Of a DNA stretch of 64,000 nucleotides, positions 21,394 through 34,359 are shown piece after piece. The notes below the pieces were generated by a model. The model was not told where the DNA came from and made no database searches. It was given only the letters and a program-made list of their open reading frames with translations. The stretch's first letter is position 1. Each line of letters starts with the position of its first letter. This stretch comes from Timema cristinae. Taxonomy: Eukaryota > Arthropoda > Insecta > Phasmatodea > Timematidae. The stretch spans positions 8,054,287-8,118,286 of the forward strand of contig JBCFYV010000012.1 of NCBI GenBank assembly GCA_039000515.1, in the 5' to 3' direction. Made by a program: the position numbers and the translations under genes.

Positions 21394-22012
21394 GTTGGTT
21401 TGACACCCAATATAAGATTATACATAGTTCTTCCTGACATTTGCTGGAAACACTAATACTAGAACTTGATTATTATATCTATTTTTAATCCTGTCTACTG
21501 TCATAATTTAAATAACTAGACAGGACTATTAACTTATAATAACTATGTAAAATATATTTATTAAAAAATGAATTAGCTTTGTTACACTAGGACCTATATA
21601 TCTATTATTATATACCTGACTCAAGATGGCAAATCAAATAATACATCTGAATTTATAAAGTTTGTTGATTTTGAATAGTTATAGAACTAAAACAGCTCAC
21701 TAAAATCACATAAGAAACTAACATTTATTTTGACAAACTTGACCAATGATCCTTTGTGTTATAATGTTGACCTATGACTCTTAACTTTCTATGACATCTT
21801 CACCTATGAACATTTAACTAACCGGATAGCGTTATTAAGTAGCCAGTCGGTGGTAGTGTAATACTTTGAAATATTTGATGGTTTGGTGCAACAATCATTG
21901 GTTTTATCGGGCGGTTGGTAAAATCAAGGCGGCTCACCCATTTGAAAGGAGCTGAGGAGAACACTGGTTAGGTTGGGTCAAAACCATAATATAATATAGG
22001 CTATAAACAATC

Positions 22013-22690
22013 AAGGTGTCCACTGTCCAACGATCTGGAAATGTCAGGGAATTTGCTTAGCCAGGGAAAAGTCAGGGATTTTTATCAAATTTCTGGAATC
22101 TGGACATATTTGCTAATAAAATATTTTACTTTTACTTACAACAATAAAAATAACATTTTTCTTCCATTTAATAAACACCACAAATCTTTTAACACATTTG
22201 TTTTTGTTTGTTAGGATTTTATTTATTGTAGCGATAAGTAGTAATAACATGACATTGTATAAACATTGAATATAAATGACATTAGTTTTTCCCAGTTGAG
22301 AAATTCTCACAATCGACATATGTGATTTTCGTGTCATTTTCCATCCCTCAACCATGCGTCTTTAGCTTAAGTTAGTCATGGCTATGTGCATGTGCAAGAA
22401 TTTGATTACATTATATAAAGATGAAACTAAGAGTATGTGTTTCACAACAAATTTAAAGGTTAGGCTACTGATGTAAGGTGATCTTTAAATGGCTCTTGAT
22501 CTTTCTAACATTGCATTAACGTACCCAATAGCCCATCACTTTAAACTGATGTCCTTTAACCCTTTCATAGCGTGACATAATTTCTGTTCAGAATGTGTCT
22601 AGTAATATTATTACTTTAAGTTGCCATTGGCTCTGGAAAAAACTGGAATAGTAAGGGAATTTTAAAATATAGCTTTTCTGGAAACTTTGA
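22013..22690. mobile_element. GGTGTCCAC-type TIR element fragment rich in GGGAAA
   Basis: It begins 'caaggtgtccactgtccaac' and carries 'gtcaggga', 'agggaaaagtcagg' and later 'ctggaaaaaactgg' (22637). The layout matches the better copy at 30430-30812. The right end was not found. Confidence 0.45.
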
Positions 22691-23122
22691 ATCAATGGAA
22701 GGTTTAAAAGGTAGTTAAATAATAATTATTAAAAAAATTAATGTGGGCTTTTATATTTGTGATGTAAATTAACATATATGGCAATTTTAATTGGTCTAGT
22801 TTGGTGGATTCTTGAGGGAGTTTTTATCATGGTCATTTCATCAATTGATGTTAAAGATTTCTTCATACATGATAAAAGATAATTGTATCATTTGCAAGAG
22901 TTAGGCTTGCTACAAAGAAAGGTGAAATGTGGTTGTTGTAGATGAATTATTGTGCATTTGTAAAAGCGATAATTTATTAGAATATAATTTTTAAGTGTGC
23001 ATGTGTTCTCAAACTCAGATTTGCGTTTTTATTTCAAGCAACATGGCTGACCAACATCCTGTTTCTTAGGCGAGTTATTATTTTTGTTGCTGTGAAAATA
23101 GCTAATTTTTTTTACTACCTTT

Positions 23123-23433
23123 ATTCAACATATTATCTTACACCTTAGCTCAGTCAATAGTATGTTTGTCTACTGAGATAAAGGTCTCAGGTTCAATCCT
23201 GGCATGATCAAAAATTTATCATTGGTGAAATGTGGGGTTAACCTTTCATAGTGACAAATTAATGGACAGGGACTGGATGTTGTAACTGTTCTAGTCTTAA
23301 GTTAGATTATAAGGTATATTATGTATGTAGCTATGACAGGCCTAGCAAGCTGGTAGTGGAAAAAATATGGCTTAAAAAAAACTGACCCAGACCACAGGCG
23401 GGAAACGGTAATGAATGTAAATTCAACATATTA
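23123..23433 (+). mobile_element. SINE family C, intact copy with 13-bp target-site duplication
   Basis: The perfect direct repeat ATTCAACATATTA (23123-23135 and 23421-23433) encloses a body with an A-box-like TTAGCTCAGTCA and a B box GGTTCAATCC at 23190-23199. The head therefore resembles a tRNA. The body ('tggacagggactggatgttg', 'gcaagctggtagtggaa') and tail ('cgggaaacggtaatgaatgt') differ from families A and B. This is the reference copy for family C. Confidence 0.92.
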
Positions 23434-26400
23434 ATTCAAGGCAGGTAAGTTTAATTAAGTAATGTTGATATTTTGTAAATAAATAAATAATTCTCTCATG
23501 TCAAACTCATTTGATAGTAAGTGCCACATTGGTAATTGAAAAGACTAAGGGGACCACATAAAAAAAATTGATATTGTCAGAATCTTGATTAAAAAATCTT
23601 TTATAAAAGGAAAATTAAGATAATATATAGGGCATTTTAGAAAACATTCTAGATGATCAAGTTTGATTGAAGTATTGTTGACACTATTCCAGTGCTGGAT
23701 CTCAAAGGAGTAATGGGACATCAATACAGATTAGACTTAGACCAACATAGCCATACATTTTTAATTCAATATTATATTATACTTCAACAATATCTAAACC
23801 AACTTTGATGATGTTACCTAATTTTTTTCTGAACAATTTCAAAATAGGTTTTGGCTGTGTATGTTCATATCACGTTAAATTGTTTGTTATATTTTGTGTA
23901 TTAATATTTTAATGTGTTTACCTATGCTTTAGACTATTCATCAACTCATTTAACCATTGTATACATTGAGAAGTATTTTAATTTTCTCTAATCATACATA
24001 ATGTTCTTATAAAAACTTTCTAATTTTTTAAAAATCTTTAATTGTTTTTCAACATCACATTATATAATATCCACTTGAATAACAAATTAACTTTCAAATG
24101 TAAATTTGTTATTTTCTAGATTGACATCTAATTTTAACTGTTAATATATAGAACTTTGTGTCATCCTCTAATTTTATCCTGAAATATGAAACCTTTTATT
24201 TGCAGCAATGATATGAGTGCTAGTTTTCAAATCTTGATTTTATATCACTTTCATAATTGACACATGTAAAAGTGAATCATCCTATTTTTTACCCTTTTCA
24301 TGATAAAATAATTGTTCACACACATTCTTGTTGCCAAAACTTGCATATATTTTGTGCGCTTATTGATTAATTTTTGGGAATCACTCTCTAAATAGTAAAT
24401 AATAAATATTTTGGGCACTGATCTCACATGCTAAATTGTTTGACATGCATTACCTGCTCTATTTTATTGGTAATATACCTGTTTTGACCAGGTAGGCTAC
24501 TGTAAATTACTGCCTATAGGCAGGGACATCCTTTCACCATAAATATATTCTCAAGAGAAACAAAAAAAAGCACAAAAAAGGTATTTTAAGCCCGGCTTAT
24601 TTCTGCTAAAACAATTTTTAAACACATTCATACAGGGCTGATTCACTTTGAAATTCCCCTTCGTCCACAGCTTTTCCATACTATAGAAAATATATTTTCC
24701 CAGTTTTTATATGAAAAGCTGTAAATAAAATTATACTTTTTTTTCCATTAAGTTTTTTTGCACAAAAATGCTTAAAAAATTGCATGAGTAAGTTTACATT
24801 TGGTTATATGCTCTCTACTTTGTATTTAAGGGATTACCGGTATTTCAAAAATATTTGAACATTCAAGTGCATTTTAATGAGCTCTTCTGACTTGTTGACG
24901 TTTTCCTGTTCACCAAATTCCCTTGACCTCAGGTTTTCCCATGTACACACCCTACTATCAATCCTGTAGAAGGCAACTTAATGATTCTGTTAACTACATA
25001 CTTCTTGGTCCAATAATAATTATAATTTAAACAATAATGTTTAAAAGAGGCCCAAACAAATTGATATATTTGATTCAAACTACATTTTAACCAGCATTCT
25101 ATATTTATTAATGTGGGTAAAGATGGCCAAAAATAAAATTTTAAACCATGATTTGTAAAACAACCCTTTGGCCCTACTTAGTGTCCAAATTAAACTGTTA
25201 AATTTTATTGAATTAAACTAATCTCTTTCAATAACTAGGCTTACTACCCTTTGGTCTTTAGCATTCTGCTTTTTTAAATAAGGCAATTACAAATAATGTT
25301 TTAGTACATTCTTATGTATGAGTAAAATATATCTGCTGTAAGATGAGGGAGGGCTATTCAATATCATATTATAATGTAGGGACATATTGTTATAGGCCTT
25401 ATAAGCAAGATTGTTTCAAAGAAAGTAAGATATTTAGTAATACTAAATTAACACATATCATTGGGAATATTTTCACTAATATAAATTTAAGAATGAAAGT
25501 TAAAAAAAAATTAATCTTATCCTGAAAACAATGTTTTAAACACAGAAAGACAATTGTAATTAACTTTACACTTTTATTGGGAAAAACAATATATCAAATT
25601 TTAATGTTTTTTATTTAAAATTAACAGCCAATGAAATATTTAAAAAAGAAACATTATTTTAACAATCTTTTCTATAAATAATGTAGATGGACTACCTAGT
25701 ATATAAAAATATGTTTAATAAACATGTTTGAATAAAAGGTGAAATAAAGCAATATCATTCATATATTTAAGGCACATCTCTAAAATAATATTTATCCTCA
25801 TTTACTTTCTCCATTAAAAATGACCAGGAAGGAAAAAGCCACGTAAATTCCGAGAAAGTCAACCACTCACTGTTGCCAATTATTATATTTTTATTGGAGT
25901 CACTAGTCATAACACTCATACACATGATGTCAATGCTTCTCCCTTTAAATAAGCCTGCATTCCCTTGTTTGTTTCGGCATGTGATCTATTCAACGTTACG
26001 CTATAGAAATAAAGTAGAGCTCACCTACCTGGTAGGGAAATTACAGTGTAAAGCTTTGTAAAGTCTTTCAAAACAAACTCTTAGGGAATACAAGGGGAAG
26101 AAGAAGCACACTTCTGACCCTTTTCACCTACCATTTTGTAACATGAATTATAAATTTATGTCTTCATTAATTAAAAATTTGGACAGGTGACAGGTTTTAC
26201 TAAAAGTGTTTTGAATATGCATGGGGAATATTGGTGGTGGTGGGGCTTAAGATAGTCTCAGGCCTTGCACTATTGGGGGGAGGGGGGGGGGCACATCTGT
26301 TCCAGAGCTCCTGCCTTCTAGGATTCCAGTAGGTTTGTCATAAGAAAATATTTTCACTAAAACCAAAATGTTTTATTTTTAATCTGGCTTGAATATATTA

Positions 26401-26479
26401 ATCATTATATACATACAGTCTTAGTTTTAATAAGGAGCCTCTTGATTAATAGAAACCTGTGTTGCCACAATGGCGGAAA

Positions 26480-26610
26480 TATAATTGTATTTATCGCTTT
26501 GATGGCTGCTTGACCTAACACACTACTCTCATGTTGGACTAAACTGCCGAAGACGAGATCAAGGGCGTATAATCCGAACAAATAATAGGACACGGTGGTA
26601 AAAAATATTT
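26480..26610 (+). mobile_element. SINE family A/B fragment
   Basis: The head phrase 'gaagacgagatcaaggg' and the tail 'cgtataatccgaacaaataa' are recognisable. The central part is deleted. Confidence 0.55.
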
Positions 26611-26619
26611 TATTTACAA

Positions 26620-27280
26620 TTCTTAGCAGGTGTCATTAAAATGTTTCCATTTTACTGCATTTTAAATAGGGGAAAAAAATATTCATATGACTATTTTCTC
26701 TGAAAAATGAGGATAATTTGTGAGTTTATAGTTCAGTATTTTCAGAATAGTTTATTCTTTTTTTAAATGTATTTTTAGATTCATGTAATGTTCAATAATA
26801 TGGAGGATATTTAACCATAAAGAGTTGAATGTACAGTATTTTTAATAAATACATTGTTTTAAACGCAACTATATTTTAAAGAAATTTGGAGAAAGTGTCG
26901 ACAGGTTAGAGTAAAGCTTGTAGGTATATAATTCCAGGAAATTGGTCACAGGAGCAAATACTTTGCACATCGTGATGATGATAAGGGACAATTTCTAACA
27001 GTGAACAATTTGCCCAGTCAAATATTTATAAACATCTTAAAAAGTCCAACATCTTACAACTAAAATAAAACTAATTATTAACTTCTTCTGGGATAAATAT
27101 AGTAGTTACTTACACACAAATATATATCACTAAAATAATCAACTATTTTCAAAGATTATTTCAATTTATAAATTAATTTGTACATATTCAAACCTCTAGG
27201 ACTTTGGCTCTTTTTAATCCCAAACCAAAGTACTCACATAAAATACTATATTCGTCAGTGGTTGTTGTGATAGTAAGTGC
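26620..27280. other. AT-rich intronic stretch
   Basis: Nothing supported is seen. Confidence 0.45.
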
Positions 27281-27284
27281 TATG

Positions 27285-27528
27285 TTTTTTTATCACTTCG
27301 TCTTACTACCTATTCAGGTTATATGCATAAATGATTACTGTATTGGGGTAGGGATGAAAATGAAGCATTTTAAAGGTAATCTACTCATATTATGAAGAGC
27401 AGGAAACCATTCAGGAAAAACCACCCTCGGTAGATCCGACTGGTATTCAAACCCTTATCTCCTAGTATTGATCAGGCCAGTCCAAAACAAGAGTGACGTC
27501 TTAGACCATTTTGCCACTGAGGAGGGTA
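27285..27528 (-). mobile_element. SINE family A, diverged copy
   Basis: In reverse orientation it has the tail ('cgtcttactacctattcagg'), the central 'aggaaaccattcaggaaaaa' and the B-box complement ('gtattcaaaccc') in the order of family A. Confidence 0.75.
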
Positions 27529-28026
27529 AGTATGTGTTATAAATATATATTTTTTGTTTCACCATGCTTTAAATTGTATTTACTAACATGCCTAAGTATA
27601 ACTTAATGTTAAAAAAAAGTTGCAAATATGTGCGTTATTTATTTTGTATTTCCCAATGCATCTCCCTACTCGTTCGAGCTTTACACATACATATTAATTA
27701 TGCCAATGGGGTAGGCATAAGGAAGGTAAAACTTTAGAAGAAATGTTTTCCATTTGTGGGAAACCAATGATAATATTTAAAGATAAAGACTGGGTCAATA
27801 AAAACTCTGCAACATTGGTATGCTCTAGTCTTTATACAGTGCATGGAACACCATTGGGAAGTAATCTGGATGGTGAATATGTATTAAACAAAATTTGAAA
27901 AGGGGGTACATGTGCTTTCACCTTTTAAGTCAAATCAAATGACCCTTTTTTTTTAATTGGACTTTTCGAGTATAAAAATTCTATTATTCCTAATGGGGGC
28001 TGTAGAAACTCATTATACACTATATA

Positions 28027-29229
28027 GTCATGTTAAGGGCCCGGATTTTGATGACCTAAAAATTGCCAAGAAATGACTTTAAGTTTGCAAAAAATGACCT
28101 GAAAAATTTGGTTGAGATTCCATAATTTGATGTATTTATTACAAGGTTTAGGATTTACACTATACATGTAAGCAAAAATATCTCTCCTGGTCTCTCCATT
28201 TCTAATTTTTCCCCGATGTGGACTTGTCAAAATAAAATGATCCGTATACAGTCTCAGGAAATCCTTTAGTTTAACATTGCTCAGTTTCCATGGAGGAATG
28301 TTCACAGATACCAGAACGTCACACAAATCTTTATAAAATGTTGAGGAGTTTTCTTGATTCGTGAATGCATTTTGTGCAAGTAATAATTGAAAAGTTTTCT
28401 TTTTATAAATATTCTGGATACCACAAACATGTTTGTTGCAACTGATATGCTGTTGAATGGTTAAATCTTTTATTTGATGCCAGCCACTTTCACTTCACAT
28501 ATTTTACAGAAAAGTATTTCACTCTCTATAGAAAAGATATCCTCTCCAAATTCAGTAATAATTTGCCTCAAATGACTTTCTTTGGATGGTTTGGTTTAAA
28601 GCATTCTAAACACACATAAAATGTTTGCAAATGGATAACTATAACATGCACTTTATAAATGAAAACTATGCATTTAACAGCTAAAATCATGTGTTCTACT
28701 TAACATTGAAATACAAATACCTGTTTTAAAAGTGATAGCTCCCCATCCCCTGCAGCCCTTTCCAGACATGGTATTGTTAGTGACTCACCAGGATTGTAAA
28801 GACGGTACAAAGTTCATTTGAACTCTAAAAATTACTTCCTCTCCCCCTGCAACTCTTTCCAACTTAGGTGTAGTGAAGGTCTCGCCTGGAATGTGGATTT
28901 TATAAGCACACAGGGAAAGGGGCACAAAGCTCCTTTGGACTCATACATTATCTTCTTCAGTCAACAAGTGTGTGGTAAAATATCTGATGTTATAATAATC
29001 ATGTTTTATCAAAGCACCAATAATTCATTTAGGCCTATATAAACTTTTTAAAGTCATTTTAAAACTATCTTAAATTTTCTTACCAAAAATGCTTAAAAAT
29101 GACTTATTAAACATAAAAATGACCTTTAAATATACATTTCTGCAATCAGAGTTTATGTACAACTGAGCATTATCTCTGATTGACCAAAAAAAGATGACAT
29201 GTCATCAAAATCCGAGCCCTGGTCATGTT
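28027..29229 (-). mobile_element. Complete hAT element with 8-bp target-site duplication
   Basis: The 8-bp direct repeat GTCATGTT (28027-28034 and 29222-29229) flanks a 1187-bp element. Its ends are inverted over 20 bases with two mismatches (AAGGGCCCGGATTTTGATGA, against CAGGGCTCGGATTTTGATGA from the right). The 8-bp duplication and CAGGG ends define hAT. Subterminal 'aaaatgacc' words recur near both ends. A decayed minus-strand transposase start lies inside (28620-28033). This is the best-preserved DNA transposon in the window, and it lies in intron 2 of the host gene. Confidence 0.92.
28033..28620 (-). pseudogene. CGGBP1-like hAT protein relic
   Basis: The minus-strand frames give FGEDIFSIESEILFCKICEV, then a C..C...H....H finger ending in IQQHISCNKHV, then FYKDLCDVLVSVNIPPWKL and SNVKLKDFLRLYTDH. 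The order of BED-type finger followed by 'DLC.aLvsa.IP..KL....f..FL..yt' is that of CGGBP1-like hAT proteins. The frame is open from about 28400 to 28033, with an in-frame stop upstream near 28470. The catalytic core is missing. Confidence 0.7.
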
Positions 29230-29309
29230 TAACATGTTTGTGTTATTAGGACCCACATCAATAATCTCATGGTCTAATGTGTCATACTTGTGTTATATTA
29301 GACTGAGGA

Positions 29310-29515
29310 TGATGGAGAGATGGGGTTCACATTTTTTTTGGGTGTACTGATTCTAATTTTTCCTAAATGGTTTACCACTACACTTCCATGAGAATGCAGG
29401 AGCATTTAATTAAATAGTATACTTTCCTCATCCCTTTTCTATTAGTGTAATTAATGTATGTATATAACCTGAATGGGTACTCAGACGGTGTTAAAATAAC
29501 ATTTAAATAATAGTG
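29310..29515 (+). mobile_element. SINE family A, diverged copy
   Basis: 'tttttcctaaatggtttacc' and the tail 'tataacctgaatgggta' match family A in order. The tRNA-like head is decayed. Confidence 0.75.
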
Positions 29516-30140
29516 TGATCTGTGAAATGCAACAATGAAGCCTATATAATGAAAGTGATTGCTTATTGTTCAACAAAATAGTTAACTAGTCAATGCACAT
29601 CTAGGTCCGAAAGTTAAGAAATAAGTCAAAATGTGTGAAATACTCAGTTGGCTATTAAGATGTACATTGTTACCAAATTTTACAATTAAACTTTTTAGCA
29701 AAAGATTTGATTACATTTTTTTAATTTTAAACCACATACATTTAAAATTTAATCGATTTATTTAACAATTTGTGAACAAGATCAGTCTGGGACATAAGAC
29801 TTAAATTGAGAACGAATGGTCCTCTTAATTATATAAAATAAGACTAAATGACTTGTCTAAATTTTGAACTGGAAAAGTGTCTATATAATATTAATCTTTT
29901 AGAAAAGTAAGTTTGTGAATTTATCACATATCAGTGGAAGAAATTAAAATACAAATTATATTATCTAACACTATTTGTAAAGAATTATTTAGTGCTACAC
30001 ATCTGACCACATGTTTATACCATTCCCATATTACACTAACTTAAGGACACCAAATGAGGCAGGTGATTTTATTCAAGAAAATATACCCATATTAGCTTTT
30101 TTGACTAAGGGAGAATCATATAAACTAAAATTACATTTGG
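29516..30140. other. AT-rich intronic stretch
   Basis: Nothing recognisable is seen. Confidence 0.45.
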
Positions 30141-30429
30141 AATGTCACCCTTAGTTCATCCGGCCAGGATATGAACCCTGACTTTCTCTGACAACCCAAT
30201 TTAAGCTGTGGGTGGTTAATATTTATTCACATTTTGTTTCCTTGCAAACACTAGTATTTGGTCTGTTTACATGTATTTTAATTCTAAGTTGCCATAGGTC
30301 AACTGTAAAAGTTCTAGAAACCTGGATAGACAAATAACCTAAATCCTTCCTTACCACTATCAATGTCTAAAATATATTGGGCTATAGCATCTTAGTGGCC
30401 ACCATTGTTAACGATGATGGTGCTAACAC

Positions 30430-30832
30430 AAGGTGTCTACCATCTGGGAAAATCAGGGAAAACTGGAATTAGCCGGGAATTTGAAGTGATCGGGAAAAAC
30501 GGGAATAAGTCGGGAATTTGGTAAATCACAATAAAAATCTGGGAAAATGATATTTTACTCAAAATATGAAATACAATACTCATTAAATCATTAAATTGTC
30601 ATTTTTTGTTTGTTTGTAGCTGTGTAATATATTTTTAATTCCTAGTAAACAATTTTAATACAAATTTTAAAACTTATTATTATTCATGAAAAAATTAATA
30701 GAAAAACGAGTGGGAGGCGAGATAGAAGGATGTGACATACTTTTTTAGTCGGGAATTTTAGGAAATGATCAGGGGAAATCAGGGAAAAGGTCGGGGATTT
30801 CATTGGTCAAGTTGAGTAGACACCATGTAACA
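30430..30832. mobile_element. TIR element with GGTGTCTAC ends
   Basis: ACAAGGTGTCTAC on the left and ACATGGTGTCTAC read from the right form 13-base inverted ends with one mismatch, flanked by a possible 3-bp AAC duplication. Inside, the words 'gggaaaa', 'gggaatt' and 'cagggaaaa' recur near both ends, with an AT-rich middle. The element has no coding capacity. Superfamily is uncertain; a 3-bp duplication would fit PIF/Harbinger. Confidence 0.6.
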
Positions 30833-31625
30833 TTTGTGGCTAAAGCTTGGTGTCATGTGGGCACAAAAAACAAACCCTCCGGGTGTTAATATCAGTTTCT
30901 TAGGACGAAGCTGCAACCCTTTTCATTTGTCCTTACAAGTCTGAATTTGTCCCCATTCCAAACTCACTGCTTCACAGAAAAATTGTGGAAGCACCGAGGA
31001 TCAAACTTGAGACCTCTGGATCTGTAGTCAGGAATAGTTTTATACATAAATCAGAGGCATTGCTAGATATTATTTGAGAGGTTAGACATAACCAGGTCCT
31101 TATCCAGCTATTCTTTGGGGTGTAGGAACTATGGGGGGATAAGGGTGGGAGAAAGGATTAGGCTCTACTTGCGTTGACTTGTGGGAAAGTCCCAAGTTAC
31201 TGAAGTTGTCATTAATTTTTCTATATCAAATCCTTCATGAAGCAATATAAAGTGCTTTAATATGTAATAATTGTTGTAGCTATTAATTAGACTCAAACAA
31301 GCTGTGAGTCTATACATTGTTGAGGAATCAAAAAATACATTACTTGTCTTACTTGCGGGAAAAGGGGAATTGAAACCCCCTTCCCTCGATATGACCCTCA
31401 AAATAATCCCTTTTCACTTTATAACAGATTATTTTTAATCAAATTAATAAAACATATTATGTACAGTATAACTGCTTAAGTTTATTTTTTGTTACTAAAC
31501 GTGTCCCAACTGAGCAGATGGGGTTGGAGGGAGATTTTAGTAAAGTGTTATTATGAATAGCAGAAAAACAATGGAGAGTGATAAATAGGTATTTTAAACC
31601 CTAGAATTAACTTAACCCACACCAG
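30833..31625. other. Intronic stretch with a possible SINE relic
   Basis: On the minus strand, 'ggtctcaagtttgatcctcg' near 30998-31017 looks like a B box, so 30880-31060 may be another decayed tRNA-derived repeat. Otherwise nothing is recognised. Confidence 0.3.
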
Positions 31626-31629
31626 TGGG

Positions 31630-31850
31630 GACGTGTCTATTTGTCAAACTGGTCCAAGTTTGGAGATAGAGAGGTCGGGATGCAAATCCTAAGGTTGTTG
31701 TTTCCAAAATGGTCTTCCACTTTACCTTCACACAAATTTGGGTACATTTCCTCCAAATTTTACTTCCCTAATTCCCACCATATTAGCAGAATAAATAATT
31801 TTGAATACATCCCAAATGGGCTGTCCACTGTTGCTTCATAATATTGAGTG
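31630..31850 (+). mobile_element. SINE family A, diverged copy
   Basis: 'ggtcgggatgcaaatcctaa', 'gtttccaaaatggtcttcc' and 'cacacaaatttgggtacatt' follow the family A order. Confidence 0.7.
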
Positions 31851-32540
31851 TTGTCAATTTTTTTAAACTCTTTTGCAAAATCACTGAGCATAATTTTGGT
31901 AAGACTCTTTTTTGGAACTCGCTCTTCACAGTTATAATAGCCAAATAAAAAGTAAAAATTAATCACAACACAACATTTAACAAGAAAAACAACAATGTTT
32001 CATTTTTGAGGCAGTGGGAAATGTAGGGGGAGGAATATATTTTTGAGCAAAATATGATAAGCCAATTTGGCCCTAAAAATTTATAAAAAATTCGACTAAA
32101 ATGTTAGCATTAAACAAATTCGAGGTTACCCTTCCCTCAATCTTGTTGCATGTATTTATACAATTCTTTGTAGTTAACAACTTGCTTGGATTCATTGGTT
32201 TGTGTGTTAACAATAGGATTTCAGTTCTGTTTCTATATTTTCAAACGAATACGTTTTGTTGCTTAATTAGTTCCTATATAGCCATTTTAATAATATAATT
32301 TTGGAGGCTAAAATAATAGCCCAAGTTTGACATTATAGGACGTTGCTCGTTTTAAAAAACGAAAACAATTGAGACTTATAAATTTTGCGCACCTTGTTTT
32401 ACTACGTGAAGGCTATACAATCTTTCAAATATGAGAAAGGTAATTTTATGGAAAAGTATACGCTAATTTTGTGAGACAATAGTTGGAAACACTATCACAA
32501 CAACAATCATTGTACACCTTTTAGAACCCCAAACTCTTCA
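31851..32540. other. AT-rich intronic stretch
   Basis: No repeat or exon is recognised. Confidence 0.45.
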
Positions 32541-32542
32541 TT

Positions 32543-32553
32543 GACACACCACA

Positions 32554-32632
<79 letters not shown>
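32543..32632. repeat. (CA)n microsatellite
   Basis: A nearly pure CA array of about 90 bases with one early interruption. Confidence 0.97.
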
Positions 32633-32633
<1 letters not shown>

Positions 32634-32924
32634 CAGGACAAGTAACGACAACCCACTCCCAGAAATGTTTATGATCCCAACCCCGCCATTTTCACACAAC
32701 ACTCATAGATTCACATCAAGGAATCAAATATACATACAACATATTGTATCAAGTTTCAGGACGCTAAGCTATCCCATATTATTCCACGCCACTGACACAT
32801 AGACTAAGAAAATTTGACTGACCAGGACTCTTAAACTAAATAACAAAGAGGTTTGTCCATAGCTAATTAGTTTTATCAACACACAACCACCCAACAGAAG
32901 ATCAAATGGCACACACATTCACAA

Positions 32925-33080
32925 CTAGAATGTGTGGAATGCTACGCGCCTCCACTGATGTCGGATCCCACATTAAACTTAGTCCTACATTTCATATCAC
33001 AATCACCCAACCATTACACAAGCGTAAGCGCGTATAACCCAACAGCTAAGATGCGCTGCTAATAAGTAATAATAATAAAA
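32925..33080 (+). mobile_element. SINE family B, 5'-truncated copy
   Basis: 'gaatgtgtggaatg', 'ggatcccacattaaac' and the tail 'gcgtataacccaacagctaa' match the copy at 63097. A (TAA)n run follows. Confidence 0.8.
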
Positions 33081-33487
33081 AATAATACACACATTTTTAT
33101 GACCCACCCTAGCTAAACACTATGAATTGTTTAACTTTAATACTATTTTTGTACCCAATATTAACCTTCCTAACATATAACCAGAGTCTAATAATATGCT
33201 TGATACAAACCCAAACAGAGGTAGTGAGAATAGCTAAGTTTTATTATTTAATGAGAACTTCTCACACCTGATATCTACACTGCAACTACGGCAGAAACGT
33301 TCCCCCAAATGACAGTAGGTTGGTATGAAAAGTACCTGAAAAAATATTAAGAAAACTAATATATTTAAATATTAGTTTATTACTACTCATTAGTCAACAT
33401 ATCAGTTTTACAATGTTTAGTGGGGATGGAGGATTTGTGCATACATCCATAAAAATAAAAATTAGATCATTATCATGTAACTAAAGG

Positions 33488-33717
33488 TACAGTAGCCCCA
33501 TGGCTTCTTTGGTGCTGACTGACAGCTCACAGCTGACTTCTGACGGTCAACATTTAGGTATATACATAAATTTTGACTGTCAGAAGTGACAACTGCTAAA
33601 CACATGTTTTTGCAGATCATGTGGTTCGGCGTAGGGATACATAATTTGGTCTGGTAACTTTTCAAAGCCGTCAGCTGTGAGTTGTCGTCGGCACCAATGA
33701 AGTCAGGGGCTACTGTA
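33488..33717. mobile_element. Mariner-like MITE with TA target sites
   Basis: TA dinucleotides (33488-33489 and 33716-33717) flank a 226-bp unit whose ends are inverted over about 47 bases. They start CAGTAGCCCC and include 'ttggtgc' and 'ctcacagctgac', at about 85-90 percent identity. A second nested stem (ACTTCTGACGGTCAA with its complement) lies closer to the middle. TA targeting suggests Tc1/mariner. There is no coding capacity. Confidence 0.85.
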
Positions 33718-34359
33718 GCAGTAGACATATGTTATTGATCAGTGTAGCTATTTGTGGTGGACCAGTCTAACTTGTCACCTACATTTCTTACAGCTTGGTG
33801 TTCACTTCAGTTCTTGGAAAACTATATGTGGACAAGATCTGTCTCTTGGTCAGTTAGCCTCTCAATTGATTAAACAACCAAGTAGCCCCTGCCAACAGAT
33901 GGCAGGAACTTATTAGTTTGTATAAGATTAGCAACTACATCTAATTTGAGGGCTGAAAGTTCATCAGGGAGGGTAACCACAGCCTTAACTTGATAATTTA
34001 TAAATCAAATAAGACATAAATGCCAAATTTTAGTGAATTCTATTTGGGGTGGAGGGTGGGGGTTCAAGCCCCTCTCCCTCACCGTAGTAGGCAGATCTGA
34101 AGAGAAAATAAAGGGGAAAAAGAGGGGGGGGGATCTATAACCAGTTAAACATAGTGACCAAAGAAAATATCAGAAGTAGTGTCAATATATCAATCACCAA
34201 AGTATTTATGGAATTGGGATATCTTCAAGCTTTGAAAACATTCTTTGGTCAGTAGGGTTAACCAACCCCTTACCCCTCTTTCACTGCCATTGTTTTTTAT
34301 AAGTTCATTGTTTACAAGACTCAACAGCTTTTCTTTTTTGTATGCTCAACAGTACATCG

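Noticed and set aside
23138..23210. A tRNA gene
   Set aside because: It is the head of SINE family C, with a 13-bp duplication around the whole unit.
33462..33728. 88-codon minus-strand open frame
   Set aside because: It spans the mariner-type MITE and has no coding feature.
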